A stretch of DNA of 64,000 nucleotides from Candidatus Defluviibacterium haderslevense (GTDB lineage: Bacteria; Bacteroidota; Bacteroidia; Chitinophagales; Saprospiraceae), in contig JADJRL010000003.1 in NCBI GenBank assembly GCA_016712225.1, positions 2,865,501 to 2,929,500 on the forward strand. Reading direction: 5' to 3'. Positions 25,826 through 34,403 of this stretch are shown here, one piece after another. Below the pieces are notes generated by a model. That model did no database searches and was not told where the DNA came from. It saw nothing but the letters and a program-made list of their open reading frames with translations. The stretch's first letter is position 1; the number at the start of each line of letters is the position of its first letter. The position numbers and the translations under genes are program-made.

Positions 25826-26197
25826 AATAACAACCATTGTTTTGGAGTACAGTTTTTGCAATAGTTCATCCACAACTAAGCATAGCATCAAATTGGCAGT
25901 TAGAAGCACCTATACCACACGTATCCACGGCTGTGGGGTAGGTTTGATACCCTCCATCCAGAGAGATGGATAAGCGGTTGCAGAATTATTCATCAAGCCA
26001 AAATGCAATATCCCAAAAATCCTATTCATCTCAAAAATCCCAGTGCTGACCGTATTCATTCACTGATTCAATATTAAACCTTAATGTTTACAAAATCAAT
26101 ACAATTTAATTAAAATTAAATTTATTAATGAATGCTAGTGGGCTTATTCTACCTGCTAATAAATGAATCTTAAATGGAACATAATGTGAATTAAATC
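25826..26197. other. Non-coding stretch after the toxin gene, with right repeat copy
   Basis: About 370 bases. The first part (25850-25990) is more GC-rich than its surroundings (for example CCACGGCTGTGGGGTAGG), which suggests a different origin. The second half carries the right imperfect repeat (26011-26081). No open frame is convincing. Confidence 0.4.
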
Positions 26198-26788
26198 CTA
26201 CTTCCTACGATTCAATTCATCGCGAATTTTAGCAGCTTTCTCGTAGTCCTCATCCGTTAATACCTGGGTCAACATGGTTTGTAATTCTTCAGAAGAAAGG
26301 CGGTCGTAGGATTGGGAAGATTTTATTTTTTTGGTGGTGGATTTTTTTAAACTCTCTTCGGATTCTTCAAGGATGACGCCTGCTTGTTCCATTACAAATT
26401 CGAAAGTAGAAACAGTACAATTGAATCGTACGGCCATAGCTAGTGCGTCAGAAGTCCGTGAATCAATTTCGATGATTTCACCATCTTTTTCACAGATTAA
26501 TTTTGAAAAAAAGATGCCATCAACTAAATCATTGATCACAACTTCTTTGATGTCTACACCGAAAGCGGACATGGCATTCTTGAATAAATCATGAGTCAAT
26601 GGTCTGTTGGGATTCATGCGTTCCAATACCACAGCAATGGCTTGTGCTTCGAATCCACCAATGACTATGGGCAGCCTTCTATTGCCATTTAATTCACCTA
26701 ATACGACAGCATAATTCTGTGTTTGGGTAACACTGTGTGACAAGGCTATAATTTCTAATTCTACCTTTTTCATATCGTTTGCTGCCAT
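26198..26788 (-). CDS. Bifunctional nuclease family protein with UVR domain
   Basis: A 196-aa protein. Residues 5-135 are the BFN/DUF151 domain (LPIVIGGFEAQAIAVVLERM, RPLTHDLFKNAMSAFGVDIKEVVIND, DSRTSDALAMAVRF), whose members have DNase/RNase activity in plants and bacteria. The C-terminal ~35 residues (SEELQTMLTQVLTDEDYEKAAKIRDELNRR) are a UVR motif, the UvrB-UvrC contact helix pair. This fusion is common in Bacteroidota. The gene lies 27 bp after etfA on the same strand. Exact substrate unproven. Confidence 0.85.
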   Translation of the reverse strand: MAANDMKKVELEIIALSHSVTQTQNYAVVLGELNGNRRLPIVIGGFEAQAIAVVLERMNPNRPLTHDLFKNAMSAFGVDIKEVVINDLVDGIFFSKLICEKDGEIIEIDSRTSDALAMAVRFNCTVSTFEFVMEQAGVILEESEESLKKSTTKKIKSSQSYDRLSSEELQTMLTQVLTDEDYEKAAKIRDELNRRK

Positions 26789-26815
26789 GATGAATTGTTT
26801 TTAATAGTTAACGAA

Positions 26816-27775
26816 TTATTTTGCAGCTTTGTATTGTTTGATGGCTTCATTGAGTTTAGGCACCACTTCAAAAAGATCACCACAGACGCCATAATCTGCA
26901 GCTTTAAAAAACGGTGATTCCGGATCTTTATTGATGACAATAATTTTTCTTGAATTGTTCACTCCTGCTAAATGTTGTATTGCTCCGGAAATTCCGATAG
27001 CAATATATACATTCGGACGAATGGCAATACCGGTTTGACCTACGTGTTCGTGGTGCGGCCTCCAACCAATATCAGCAACAGGTCTTGAACATGCAGTTGC
27101 CGCATGAAGTAAATCTGCTAATTCTTCGATCATTCCCCAGTTGGCAGGATCTTTCATCCCTCTACCTGCAGACACTACAATTTCTGCTTCTGTTAATGGT
27201 GTTTTTCCTTTGATCAAATTCCGTTCTATTAATTTTATTTTTGATGACGGTACTTCTAATTCAAGAACATGAATGGGAGCAGCATCGGAGCCGGATTTTT
27301 CAGCGTTAATGCTTTTTGGCATAATAGCAATGACACCCTTGTTTTCATTAAAGGAATAGAAAGCTGATGCCTTACCGGAGAACACATTCTTTTTAAAGAG
27401 AAAACGATTCTGATGATCACCTGCTAAATCTGTTACACCGGATATGAGTCCATAATTTAATCGATACGCAATCTGACCAGAAATCGTTTTTCCTAGGCTG
27501 GTATTACCTAGCACTAAATAATTTGCCCCAGTTTTAAGAAGAGCGTTTTGGATTAAATGAACGATTTGGTTTGAATCAAAATAGGAATTGGACTTATATT
27601 GAAAAACCGATGTAGCGCCATAATGTCCGGGTTCATCAGATAGAACTGTATCTCCAATATAAAATCCATGAACCGACATGGATTTCGATTTGGCCATTTT
27701 ATAAGCAAAAGTTAAAGCTTCTAAGCTGGACTTTTTGATCTGTCCTTCTGAATGCTCTATATAGACTAATATCAT
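26816..27775 (-). CDS. etfA: Electron transfer flavoprotein subunit alpha
   Basis: A 319-aa FAD-binding subunit of the electron-transfer flavoprotein that accepts electrons from acyl-CoA dehydrogenases. Seen: domain I (residues 1-190), then the FAD region: EAEIVVSAGRGMKDP, then CSRPVADIGWRPHHEHVGQTG, then PNVYIAIGISGAIQHLAG and KIIVINKDPESPFFKAADYG. It is partnered by etfB 10 bp upstream. Typical length. Supports beta-oxidation together with the CoA-transferase genes nearby, though not in one operon. Confidence 0.93.
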   Translation of the reverse strand: MILVYIEHSEGQIKKSSLEALTFAYKMAKSKSMSVHGFYIGDTVLSDEPGHYGATSVFQYKSNSYFDSNQIVHLIQNALLKTGANYLVLGNTSLGKTISGQIAYRLNYGLISGVTDLAGDHQNRFLFKKNVFSGKASAFYSFNENKGVIAIMPKSINAEKSGSDAAPIHVLELEVPSSKIKLIERNLIKGKTPLTEAEIVVSAGRGMKDPANWGMIEELADLLHAATACSRPVADIGWRPHHEHVGQTGIAIRPNVYIAIGISGAIQHLAGVNNSRKIIVINKDPESPFFKAADYGVCGDLFEVVPKLNEAIKQYKAAK

Positions 27776-27785
27776 AAATCGAAGA

Positions 27786-28526
27786 TTAGATTATTTTAAG
27801 ATCATCGCTGAAAACGGACAGCAATTCATTAATATTGTTGGGGTCAATCATTCTGACTGAAGATTTATTAGGTGGTAATTCGAAACGCACCAATTCAATG
27901 TTTGTGTTTACTTCTATTGCAGGTATAATTTCCAAAGGCTTTTTCTTAGCATCCATAATGCCCTTCATATTAGGGATTCTTTGTTCTGCAAGGCCTTTGG
28001 CTGCTGATACGACTATAGGGAGAGAAACTTCAACTACTTCAATACCGCCTTCTATTTCATTGGTTGCCTGTACCAGTCGATCATTAATGCTCAGTTTGGT
28101 AGTATAAGACACTAATGGTAAATCCAGCATCGCAGCAATAAACGATCCAACCTCTGATCCATTATGATCTATGGTTTCTTTTCCAACGAAAAGAATATCG
28201 TAATTTTTTTTCTGTGCAAAATCACTAATCTGACACGCGGTAAAATAGGCATCTTTAGCAACGGCATCAACACGATATGCAGCATCTGCACCAATTGCCA
28301 AAGCTTTGCGAATGATCATTTCAGAAGTAGCCGGACCTACATGGATCACATCAACTTGTCCACCAAATTGTTCTTTAAGTTCCAAGGCACGCACCAATGC
28401 ATACCATTCATCATAGGGATTCATGATAAATTGTACCCCATCTTCTATATAATGCTGACCCGATCCATCAAAAGAAACTTTCGAAGTAGTATCCGGAGTT
28501 TTGCTAATACAAACAAGAATATTCAT
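27786..28526 (-). CDS. etfB: Electron transfer flavoprotein subunit beta
   Basis: The 246-aa AMP-binding partner of etfA. I chose the ATG at 28526 because it begins MNILVCISKTPDT, the family start; the longer frame (28553) lies inside the promoter. Seen: FIMNPYDEWYALVRALELKE, DVIHVGPATSEMIIRKALAIGAD, KETIDHNGSEVGSFIAAML and PIVVSAAKGLAEQRIPNMKGIMDAKKKP, the usual signature. Heads the etfB-etfA-BFN run. Confidence 0.93.
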   Translation of the reverse strand: MNILVCISKTPDTTSKVSFDGSGQHYIEDGVQFIMNPYDEWYALVRALELKEQFGGQVDVIHVGPATSEMIIRKALAIGADAAYRVDAVAKDAYFTACQISDFAQKKNYDILFVGKETIDHNGSEVGSFIAAMLDLPLVSYTTKLSINDRLVQATNEIEGGIEVVEVSLPIVVSAAKGLAEQRIPNMKGIMDAKKKPLEIIPAIEVNTNIELVRFELPPNKSSVRMIDPNNINELLSVFSDDLKII

Positions 28527-28550
28527 AGATTTCCATGTAATTTTACGCTG

Positions 28551-28558
28551 CAAAGATA
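28551..28558 (-). promoter_or_regulatory. -7 element of the etf operon
   Basis: On the minus strand it reads TATCTTTG followed by C, a perfect TAnnTTTG match, 24 bases before the etfB ATG. No -33 TTG was seen at 19-21 bases. Confidence 0.5.
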
Positions 28559-28597
28559 TATTTTTTATTTTTTATATATGGTTTAAAAACACGACAT

Positions 28598-28912
28598 ATG
28601 ACCCGAAAAGAAACCCTCATTAAAATGTTGGATGAGGACCCCAAAGATTCGTTTTTGATGTACGCACTAGGAAAGGAGTTCGAAAGGGAAGGGGATGATC
28701 CTGAAGCTTTGATATGGTTTGAAAAATTAATTCAGCTTAATCCAAACTATACGGGAGTCTATTACCATCTGGCCAGTCTGCATATGAGGCAAGAAAATAT
28801 AGACGAGGCAAGACTTGTTTTGAATCAGGGGATAGAAATTTGTACTCAAGAACAAGCGCATCATGATTTGGCTGAGTTAAAGGGATTGCTTATGAATTTG
28901 GATATTGAATAA
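28598..28912 (+). CDS. Small TPR protein
   Basis: A 104-aa soluble protein made almost entirely of two to three TPR-like helical hairpins: SFLMYALGKEFEREGDDPEALIWFEKLI, NPNYTGVYYHLASLHMRQENIDEARLVL, then a terminal helix. No signal peptide, so it is cytosolic and probably an adaptor. It is divergent from etfB and alone on its strand. Function unknown. Confidence 0.75.
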   Translation: MTRKETLIKMLDEDPKDSFLMYALGKEFEREGDDPEALIWFEKLIQLNPNYTGVYYHLASLHMRQENIDEARLVLNQGIEICTQEQAHHDLAELKGLLMNLDIE

Positions 28913-29004
28913 AATAAGATCATTTTAATTATAGGGTTGATCATTCAAATGTTTGTTTTATTGAATAAATGTCCTGATGTAGCTAAACCCTGACAAGTGA
29001 TACA

Positions 29005-29676
29005 TTAATGCGGCTTTCCTTCAATACAAATGACCCATTCACCTAGAATTTTAGGTAGTGCTTTGAGTGTTGTTAATACCTCACCAAGCGTGCCGTAATA
29101 ATGGGCTTCAAATAGTTTGCTGATTTCTTTGGAAGTACAACACAATCGTTCCGAACCAAAATAAGTATTGAGTTCCTCCACCCCTTTAATTAATCGATGA
29201 GGAGATTCATATAAAATTAGGGTGCACGGAAGTTCAGTTAACCATAGCAATTGGGTATGACGTCCTTTTTTGGGAGGCAGAAATCCTTGGAAGAAAAATT
29301 TCTCACAGGGCAGTCCCGAAGCTACTAATGCAGGAACAAATGCTGTGGCACCGGGTAATGCTATGACTTCAATGTATTCTTTTCTGCAGGCTCGAACCAG
29401 CAAAAAGGCAGGATCTGAAATGCCTGGAGTTCCCGCATCGGTCACCATGCCGATGGTTTGACCCGACTTCAATTTTTCAATAATTTGGTCCGTGACTTTA
29501 TGTTCATTATTGGAATGAAAGCTTTGAACGGGCTTGTCAATTCCTAAAAACTTTAAAAAAGGTCTGCTGACCCTGGTGTCTTCTGCCAGAATGAGATCGC
29601 ACTTAGAAAGCACTTCGATCCCTCGTGGTGTCATATCACCGCGATTTCCAATGGGAGTTGGAACAAGATACAGCAT
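29005..29676 (-). CDS. rsmI: 16S rRNA (cytidine1402-2'-O)-methyltransferase
   Basis: The 223-aa RsmI (EC 2.1.1.198) methylates the ribose of C1402 in 16S rRNA with SAM. Seen: LVPTPIGNRGDMTPRGIEVL, then CDLILAEDTRVSRPFLKFLGI, then the SAM/GTPGISDP region MVTDAGTPGISDPAFLLVR, and LPGATAFVPALVASGLPCEKFFFQGFLPPK. All are typical of the uroporphyrin-III-methyltransferase-like fold. The start overlaps the purS stop as TAATG, so translation is coupled. Slightly short C-terminus, as is common in Bacteroidota. Confidence 0.93.
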   Translation of the reverse strand: MLYLVPTPIGNRGDMTPRGIEVLSKCDLILAEDTRVSRPFLKFLGIDKPVQSFHSNNEHKVTDQIIEKLKSGQTIGMVTDAGTPGISDPAFLLVRACRKEYIEVIALPGATAFVPALVASGLPCEKFFFQGFLPPKKGRHTQLLWLTELPCTLILYESPHRLIKGVEELNTYFGSERLCCTSKEISKLFEAHYYGTLGEVLTTLKALPKILGEWVICIEGKPH

Positions 29677-29936
29677 TAATGAGCTAATTCCTGGATTTGA
29701 AAACTATAGGTTTCTGTAATCAGATTGGTCAATAATTTTCTGCAGGAAAGGTCTACGGTTTGTTGTGCTAATTCTTCGTTTTCTGCTAATAGACTCATTT
29801 CAATATGTTTGCCAATGCGAACGTCTTGAATGCCCTGGATGTCCATGTGACCGATATTTTTTGCTACCGTTTTGCCTTGTGGATCCAGAAGTTCTTTATG
29901 AGGCATGATGATAATTTTAGCAAGATATTTTTTCAT
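29676..29936 (-). CDS. purS: Phosphoribosylformylglycinamidine synthase subunit PurS
   Basis: An 86-aa small subunit that joins PurL and PurQ in the FGAM synthase complex of purine synthesis. Seen: KYLAKIIIMPHKELLDPQGK, then GIQDVRIGKHIEM and a closing LLTNLITETYSFQI. It usually sits beside purL/purQ; here it is between pssA (10 bp upstream) and rsmI (overlap), so it was relocated. Confident family match by eye. Confidence 0.85.
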   Translation of the reverse strand: MKKYLAKIIIMPHKELLDPQGKTVAKNIGHMDIQGIQDVRIGKHIEMSLLAENEELAQQTVDLSCRKLLTNLITETYSFQIQELAH

Positions 29937-29946
29937 AAGATTTATT

Positions 29947-30651
29947 TTAAATGATTTTTTTTTGTCGACTTGAATATATCAAACTGTAAATGATATGTAT
30001 CACAATGATGAAACTAATAAACATGAGATTAATCAATACTGCAGCACCGAAACATAGTAAACCACTGATCACTAAAATAATATGTTCCTGGATCCAATGT
30101 TTCGAAATGTAAAACTTGATGATGGGTAGTCTGCTAATCATCAACCATGAAAATACAAGGATGTAGAACACAATGAACCAAGGTTGAACTAAGAGATTGG
30201 ACCAATATGTAGATGCTATGAAATCAGTTAATAAGCCACAAAAAAACAAGGCCATAGCAGGTACAGGCAAGCCGGAAAAAGTACTGGAAGCACCTTGGGT
30301 CTCAATATTGAATCGCGCCAATCTGAATGCTGCCATAATGGGCAACAAAAAACTAATCCATGCAAAACCTTGAATCCATGGAAACTGTGCCTGATGAGTC
30401 ATCAATAATTGATAACAAATAAGGCCTGGAACAAGGCCAAATGAGACAATGTCCGCTAATGAATCAAGTTGCACACCGAGAGGAGATTCCTGATGTAATG
30501 CTCTTGCAATAAATCCATCTAGGAAATCAGCAATCATCGCACCTAAAATGCATAAAAATGCAGTCCAATAATGTTCTTGTATGAGCATTAAAGAGGCGAC
30601 ACAGCCAAAAAACAAATTGCATGCGGTAATTAGATTTGCTATAGTAAACAC
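29947..30651 (-). CDS. pssA: CDP-diacylglycerol-serine O-phosphatidyltransferase
   Basis: A 234-aa integral membrane enzyme (EC 2.7.8.8) that makes phosphatidylserine, the precursor of phosphatidylethanolamine. The CDP-alcohol phosphotransferase signature D-x2-DG-x2-AR-x8-G-x3-D-x3-D is present in full (DFLDGFIARALHQ, then GVQLDSLAD). About six hydrophobic segments follow, including ACNLFFGCVASLMLI, FISFIIVIHIIYSLIY. First of the pssA-purS-rsmI run. The C-terminus is short. Confidence 0.9.
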   Translation of the reverse strand: MFTIANLITACNLFFGCVASLMLIQEHYWTAFLCILGAMIADFLDGFIARALHQESPLGVQLDSLADIVSFGLVPGLICYQLLMTHQAQFPWIQGFAWISFLLPIMAAFRLARFNIETQGASSTFSGLPVPAMALFFCGLLTDFIASTYWSNLLVQPWFIVFYILVFSWLMISRLPIIKFYISKHWIQEHIILVISGLLCFGAAVLINLMFISFIIVIHIIYSLIYSSRQKKII

Positions 30652-30834
30652 TTAGCCTGGATTTTGGGCAAAACTAAGCCTAATTTTGGCTTGAAACAGA
30701 AGAATTCAAGCTAAATAAGTCAGTTTTTATAAAATTAACGTAAATTTATGCTAGATTAGAGACTTTCATACCACATTTATCAGTTATAATGGATCACTCT
30801 AAAGGTATTGTATTTTTGAATTAAATAATCCAGC

Positions 30835-32931
30835 ATGAACTTTCGGTTCCTTTTAAGCCTTCTATTTTGTCTAATCACCGTTTTAGCTTATACCCAACCA
30901 TCATACGATAATTGCAACACCCCTCAAAAAATCGATAAAATTCAAAAATATTGTAGTAAAGTTGGTGAATTTAATAATATCAATGCTACCCCTTCAGGTT
31001 ATTCCCAAGCGACATGTTGGGTAGGAACTTCAAATGATGTTTGGTTTTCTTTTAAGGCATTTGCTTCGGATATAAGTGTAACGATCATTGGAACAAACAG
31101 GCTGGCAAGTCCAGCATCGCCCGGTGGAACGTTGAGATCTATTCAGGCAGCATTGTATTCAGGAATTTGTGGTGGAACGATTGCAGAATTAAACTGTTCT
31201 ATTGATTCAAAAGCAGAGGGAATTTTAGCTTTGTATGAAGGAGGATTGGTAGTTGGGCAGGACTATTTATTGAGAGTTGATGGAGTGAATGGAGCGACAG
31301 GAACTTTTCAATTGTGTCTGAATAATTATTTCCCACCAGCGCAGGTGGAACAGGATTGTAATAATGCAACTGTAATTTGTAACAACGAGCCTTTTGTTAC
31401 GCAAAGTGTACGTGGATGTGGAGTTAATTGCAATGAAGCTGCTGGCTCTTGTTTAGGTGAAGGAAATAGTAGCAGTACTTCCGAGACTCAGTCTACCTGG
31501 TATTCATGGATAGCAAGTGTGGATTGTAAATTGACCTTTGTTTTAACACCATTGAATCCGGCTGATGATATTGATTTTGCAGTCTATGAACTGCCCAGTG
31601 GAATACACAATTGTTCCGATAAAAAATTATTGCGGTGTAATGCTACGGCACCTCCTTGTGCTGGCCCCACGGGATTAAGTTTGACGGCAAATGATACCGT
31701 TGAAAATTTTAATTGTAATCCTGGAGAAGATGGTTTTTCGAAATATATAGATATGGTTGCAGGAAGGGCTTATACTATTTGTATCAATAATTTTACAAAT
31801 TCGGGTATAGGATTTTCTATGGATTGGGGTGGATGTGATTTTATTGGGCCAACTGCGGCTTTTGATGTTAATCCCCGGTTTGGTCTCAAGTGTGAAACCA
31901 CATTTACAGTTACGGATTCCTCTTTTTTTCCAAGTGGAAATATAAAAAGTCGGGTATGGAATTTTGGAAAAGATGCCATTCCTGCTACATCAACGTCGAT
32001 CGGGCCTCATGCAGTGAATTATTATTCCTTTGGTGAAAAGTATATAACATTAACCATAGAGACTGAGTTGGGATGTAAAGTAACACAGGTACTTAGAATT
32101 GATGTTGAGCCATGTTGTGAAGATTTACCTACTTTGAAATTATTGATCGACAGTATTGTCGATTTGACTTGTTTTCAATCCAATGATGGGCGAATCGTAT
32201 TCAGTGGGATGGATGGAACACCGTATATTGATGCTGATTCTAAAGAAAAGTTTTATCAATTTAGCCTTGATGGGATCAATTTTGCACCATTAAAAAATCT
32301 AAGCAATTTAGCAGCCGGAACATATAGACTTTATATTCAAGATGCACATGGATGTACGAATTCTATAGAAATCACGATCAATGAGCCGCCGCCTGTAGTA
32401 GTAACGCCAAGTGTTGATTTTTCAAAAATCGAATTGGGGGATGAGGTCGTATTTTCTGCTAATGCCCAACCTAATAATACTTATACTTATCAATGGAGAA
32501 ATCGTGATTCCATCATTTGTCAGGATTGTTCTTTTTTTAAGGACAGACCCTATAATAGTGGTTATTATGTAGTGACTGCTACCGATCAAAATGGGTGTAT
32601 AGGTATTGATTCTATTTCTGTAGAAGTTATTAAGAATTATACCGTGCATGTGCCCAATGTTTTTTCCCCAAACAGGGATGTCATCAATGATTTTTTTAAT
32701 GTAATAGATTCCAAAGGATTAGCTGGAGTTGATTTATTACAAATTTATGATAGATGGGGTGGTCTTATTTTTAGTTCTAAGAATATCAATGTGAATGACA
32801 CTAAATCTGGTTGGGACGGAAAATCAAAAAACAAACCAGTTAATCCCGGGGTATATGTTTATTTAATTCAGGCTAGATTTATAGATGGCACCATTAAGAC
32901 CGTTAGTGGTGATGTGACTTTATTATTATGA
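30835..32931 (+). CDS. T9SS adhesin with PKD and gliding-associated C-terminal domain
   Basis: A 698-aa secreted protein. A signal peptide (LLSLLFCLITVLAYTQ) leads to two beta-sandwich modules of the pre-peptidase type (VWFSFKAFASDISVTI; TWYSWIASVDCKLTFVL), a PKD-like domain (RVWNFGKDAIPATSTSIGP), a SprB-type repeat (DLTCFQSNDGRIVFSGMDG), a further Ig-like domain and a gliding-associated end: VPNVFSPNRDVINDFF, IYDRWGGLIFSS, GWDG, PGVYVYLIQ, GDVTLLL. Likely a surface adhesin. The stop overlaps the start of lptC, so the two share an mRNA. A TATTTTTG -7 box sits at 30811-30818. Confidence 0.85.
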   Translation: MNFRFLLSLLFCLITVLAYTQPSYDNCNTPQKIDKIQKYCSKVGEFNNINATPSGYSQATCWVGTSNDVWFSFKAFASDISVTIIGTNRLASPASPGGTLRSIQAALYSGICGGTIAELNCSIDSKAEGILALYEGGLVVGQDYLLRVDGVNGATGTFQLCLNNYFPPAQVEQDCNNATVICNNEPFVTQSVRGCGVNCNEAAGSCLGEGNSSSTSETQSTWYSWIASVDCKLTFVLTPLNPADDIDFAVYELPSGIHNCSDKKLLRCNATAPPCAGPTGLSLTANDTVENFNCNPGEDGFSKYIDMVAGRAYTICINNFTNSGIGFSMDWGGCDFIGPTAAFDVNPRFGLKCETTFTVTDSSFFPSGNIKSRVWNFGKDAIPATSTSIGPHAVNYYSFGEKYITLTIETELGCKVTQVLRIDVEPCCEDLPTLKLLIDSIVDLTCFQSNDGRIVFSGMDGTPYIDADSKEKFYQFSLDGINFAPLKNLSNLAAGTYRLYIQDAHGCTNSIEITINEPPPVVVTPSVDFSKIELGDEVVFSANAQPNNTYTYQWRNRDSIICQDCSFFKDRPYNSGYYVVTATDQNGCIGIDSISVEVIKNYTVHVPNVFSPNRDVINDFFNVIDSKGLAGVDLLQIYDRWGGLIFSSKNINVNDTKSGWDGKSKNKPVNPGVYVYLIQARFIDGTIKTVSGDVTLLL

Positions 32932-33485
32932 TGAGGATACTTTTCGTTCTATCCATATTTTGTTTTTTTATTTGTTGTTCTGATAAACGAATTGAATTAA
33001 CGGATCAGGAAGCAGTACAATTGGTGAATAAGGAATTACTCAACAATATATCATTATCGTATAGTGATTCCGGAAAAACAGTAATGCGCATCACAGCTCC
33101 AGAAATGTTGCGCTATATTTCAGGGGGTGACTCTAAGGATGAATTTACAAAAGGACTAACTGCTTTCTTTTACACCAATAATATATTAAACAATACATTG
33201 AAGGCAAATTATGCCATACGTGTAGTTCAGGAGGGTAAAACTTATCTATCAGATCAAGTTGTTTTGTTCAATGATAGGGGAGAAAAATTAGAAACAGCAG
33301 AATTGATATGGGATGAACGCAATGGTAAAGTAATTACTGATAAATTTTTCAGATTAACGCGATTAGATGAAACGGTGCAAGGTTATGGATTCGAATCAGA
33401 TCAAAATTTCACCAGTGTAAAAATGAAAAATATTGAAGCCAGTTTCCCTTCAAAAAAACTGGTAGGTGATTTAAATGAAGAATAA
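32928..33485 (+). CDS. lptC: LPS export protein LptC
   Basis: A 185-aa lipoprotein-like LptC (signal ends FFICCSDK), the periplasmic partner of LptFGB and LptA in moving LPS to the outer membrane. Seen: a beta-jellyroll of repeated strands with family signs, such as ALTAFFYTNNILNNTLKANYAI near residue 85, DRGEKLETAELIWDERNGKVITDKF and ETVQGYGFESDQNF, like the OstA/LptC ending. It starts inside the adhesin stop (ATGATG), so it is translated from the same transcript. Confidence 0.9.
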   Translation: MMRILFVLSIFCFFICCSDKRIELTDQEAVQLVNKELLNNISLSYSDSGKTVMRITAPEMLRYISGGDSKDEFTKGLTAFFYTNNILNNTLKANYAIRVVQEGKTYLSDQVVLFNDRGEKLETAELIWDERNGKVITDKFFRLTRLDETVQGYGFESDQNFTSVKMKNIEASFPSKKLVGDLNEE

Positions 33486-33492
33486 TTTCGAG

Positions 33493-34392
33493 CTAGTTTA
33501 ATTCTTGCAGGATTTGTTTCAACTCCATTTCCAATTTTATAAAATTGGGATGAGCCATTGGAACTAATGGCAAGCGGAGTTCATTATCACACAATCCAAT
33601 TATGGAAGCTGCAGCTTTGATTCCGGCAGGATTGCCATCTATGTACAACCATTTATGTAAATCGGATAAGATCAGATTTATTTTTTGGGCGATAGCGTAA
33701 TTACCCTTTCTGGCTTCGCGAATCATTGTTGAAAAAGCTTTGGGAAATACATTAGCAATAACACTTATGACACCATCACCGCCTATTCCAATTAATGGTA
33801 ATGCTAGAGGATCATCCCCGGATAGAACTTGAAAATGTTTGGGCTTATCTTTAATAATCTTAGTAGCTTGAACAAGGTCTCCTGATGCTTCTTTAACGCC
33901 TGCGAATATTGTAGATTGAGTTGCCAATCTTAATGTAGTTTCTGCCAAAATATTGGATGCCGTTCTACCAGGAACATTATAAATAATTATTGGTAATGGA
34001 GCATGTTCGGCTAAAGCCATATAATGTTGATAAATGCCTTCTTGGGAGGGTTTGTTGTAGGAGGGGCTACTGGACAGAATGGCTGTAATCCCGCTGGTGT
34101 CTAATTCTGTTATTTCGCGGATGACTTCAGCTGTATTATTACCTCCAATGCCAGCTATTACTTGAGTTCGACCTTTTGTTTTCTCTACTGTAAAATGTAT
34201 TATTTTTTTTTGTTCTTGAGCACTTAAAGTAACTGCTTCTCCTGTAGTTCCCATAGAGATGAGACTCTCCACGCCACCTTGAATACAATGTTCGATTATC
34301 TTTTCCAAAGAATCATAATCGACCGATTTATCTTTATTGAAGGGTGTAATAAGTGCTACACCCGTTCCACTTAAATGAGTATAATCAAGCAT
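33493..34392 (-). CDS. dapA: 4-hydroxy-tetrahydrodipicolinate synthase
   Basis: A 299-aa Schiff-base aldolase (EC 4.3.3.7) of lysine/diaminopimelate synthesis. Seen: GTGVALITPFNKD at residues 9-21, SMGTTGEAVTLSAQE near 46-60, YNVPGRT near 139-145 (the Tyr of the catalytic triad) and the Schiff-base lysine in GVKEASGD (Lys ~167). It ends 7 bases from the convergent lptC. It supplies meso-DAP for peptidoglycan, as well as lysine. Confidence 0.95.
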   Translation of the reverse strand: MLDYTHLSGTGVALITPFNKDKSVDYDSLEKIIEHCIQGGVESLISMGTTGEAVTLSAQEQKKIIHFTVEKTKGRTQVIAGIGGNNTAEVIREITELDTSGITAILSSSPSYNKPSQEGIYQHYMALAEHAPLPIIIYNVPGRTASNILAETTLRLATQSTIFAGVKEASGDLVQATKIIKDKPKHFQVLSGDDPLALPLIGIGGDGVISVIANVFPKAFSTMIREARKGNYAIAQKINLILSDLHKWLYIDGNPAGIKAAASIIGLCDNELRLPLVPMAHPNFIKLEMELKQILQELN

Positions 34393-34403
34393 ACTGAATG
34401 GTT

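Noticed and set aside
25850..25990. GC-richer part after parE considered as an attC-like integron site or a remnant gene
   Set aside because: No attC core pair and no open frame could be recognised.
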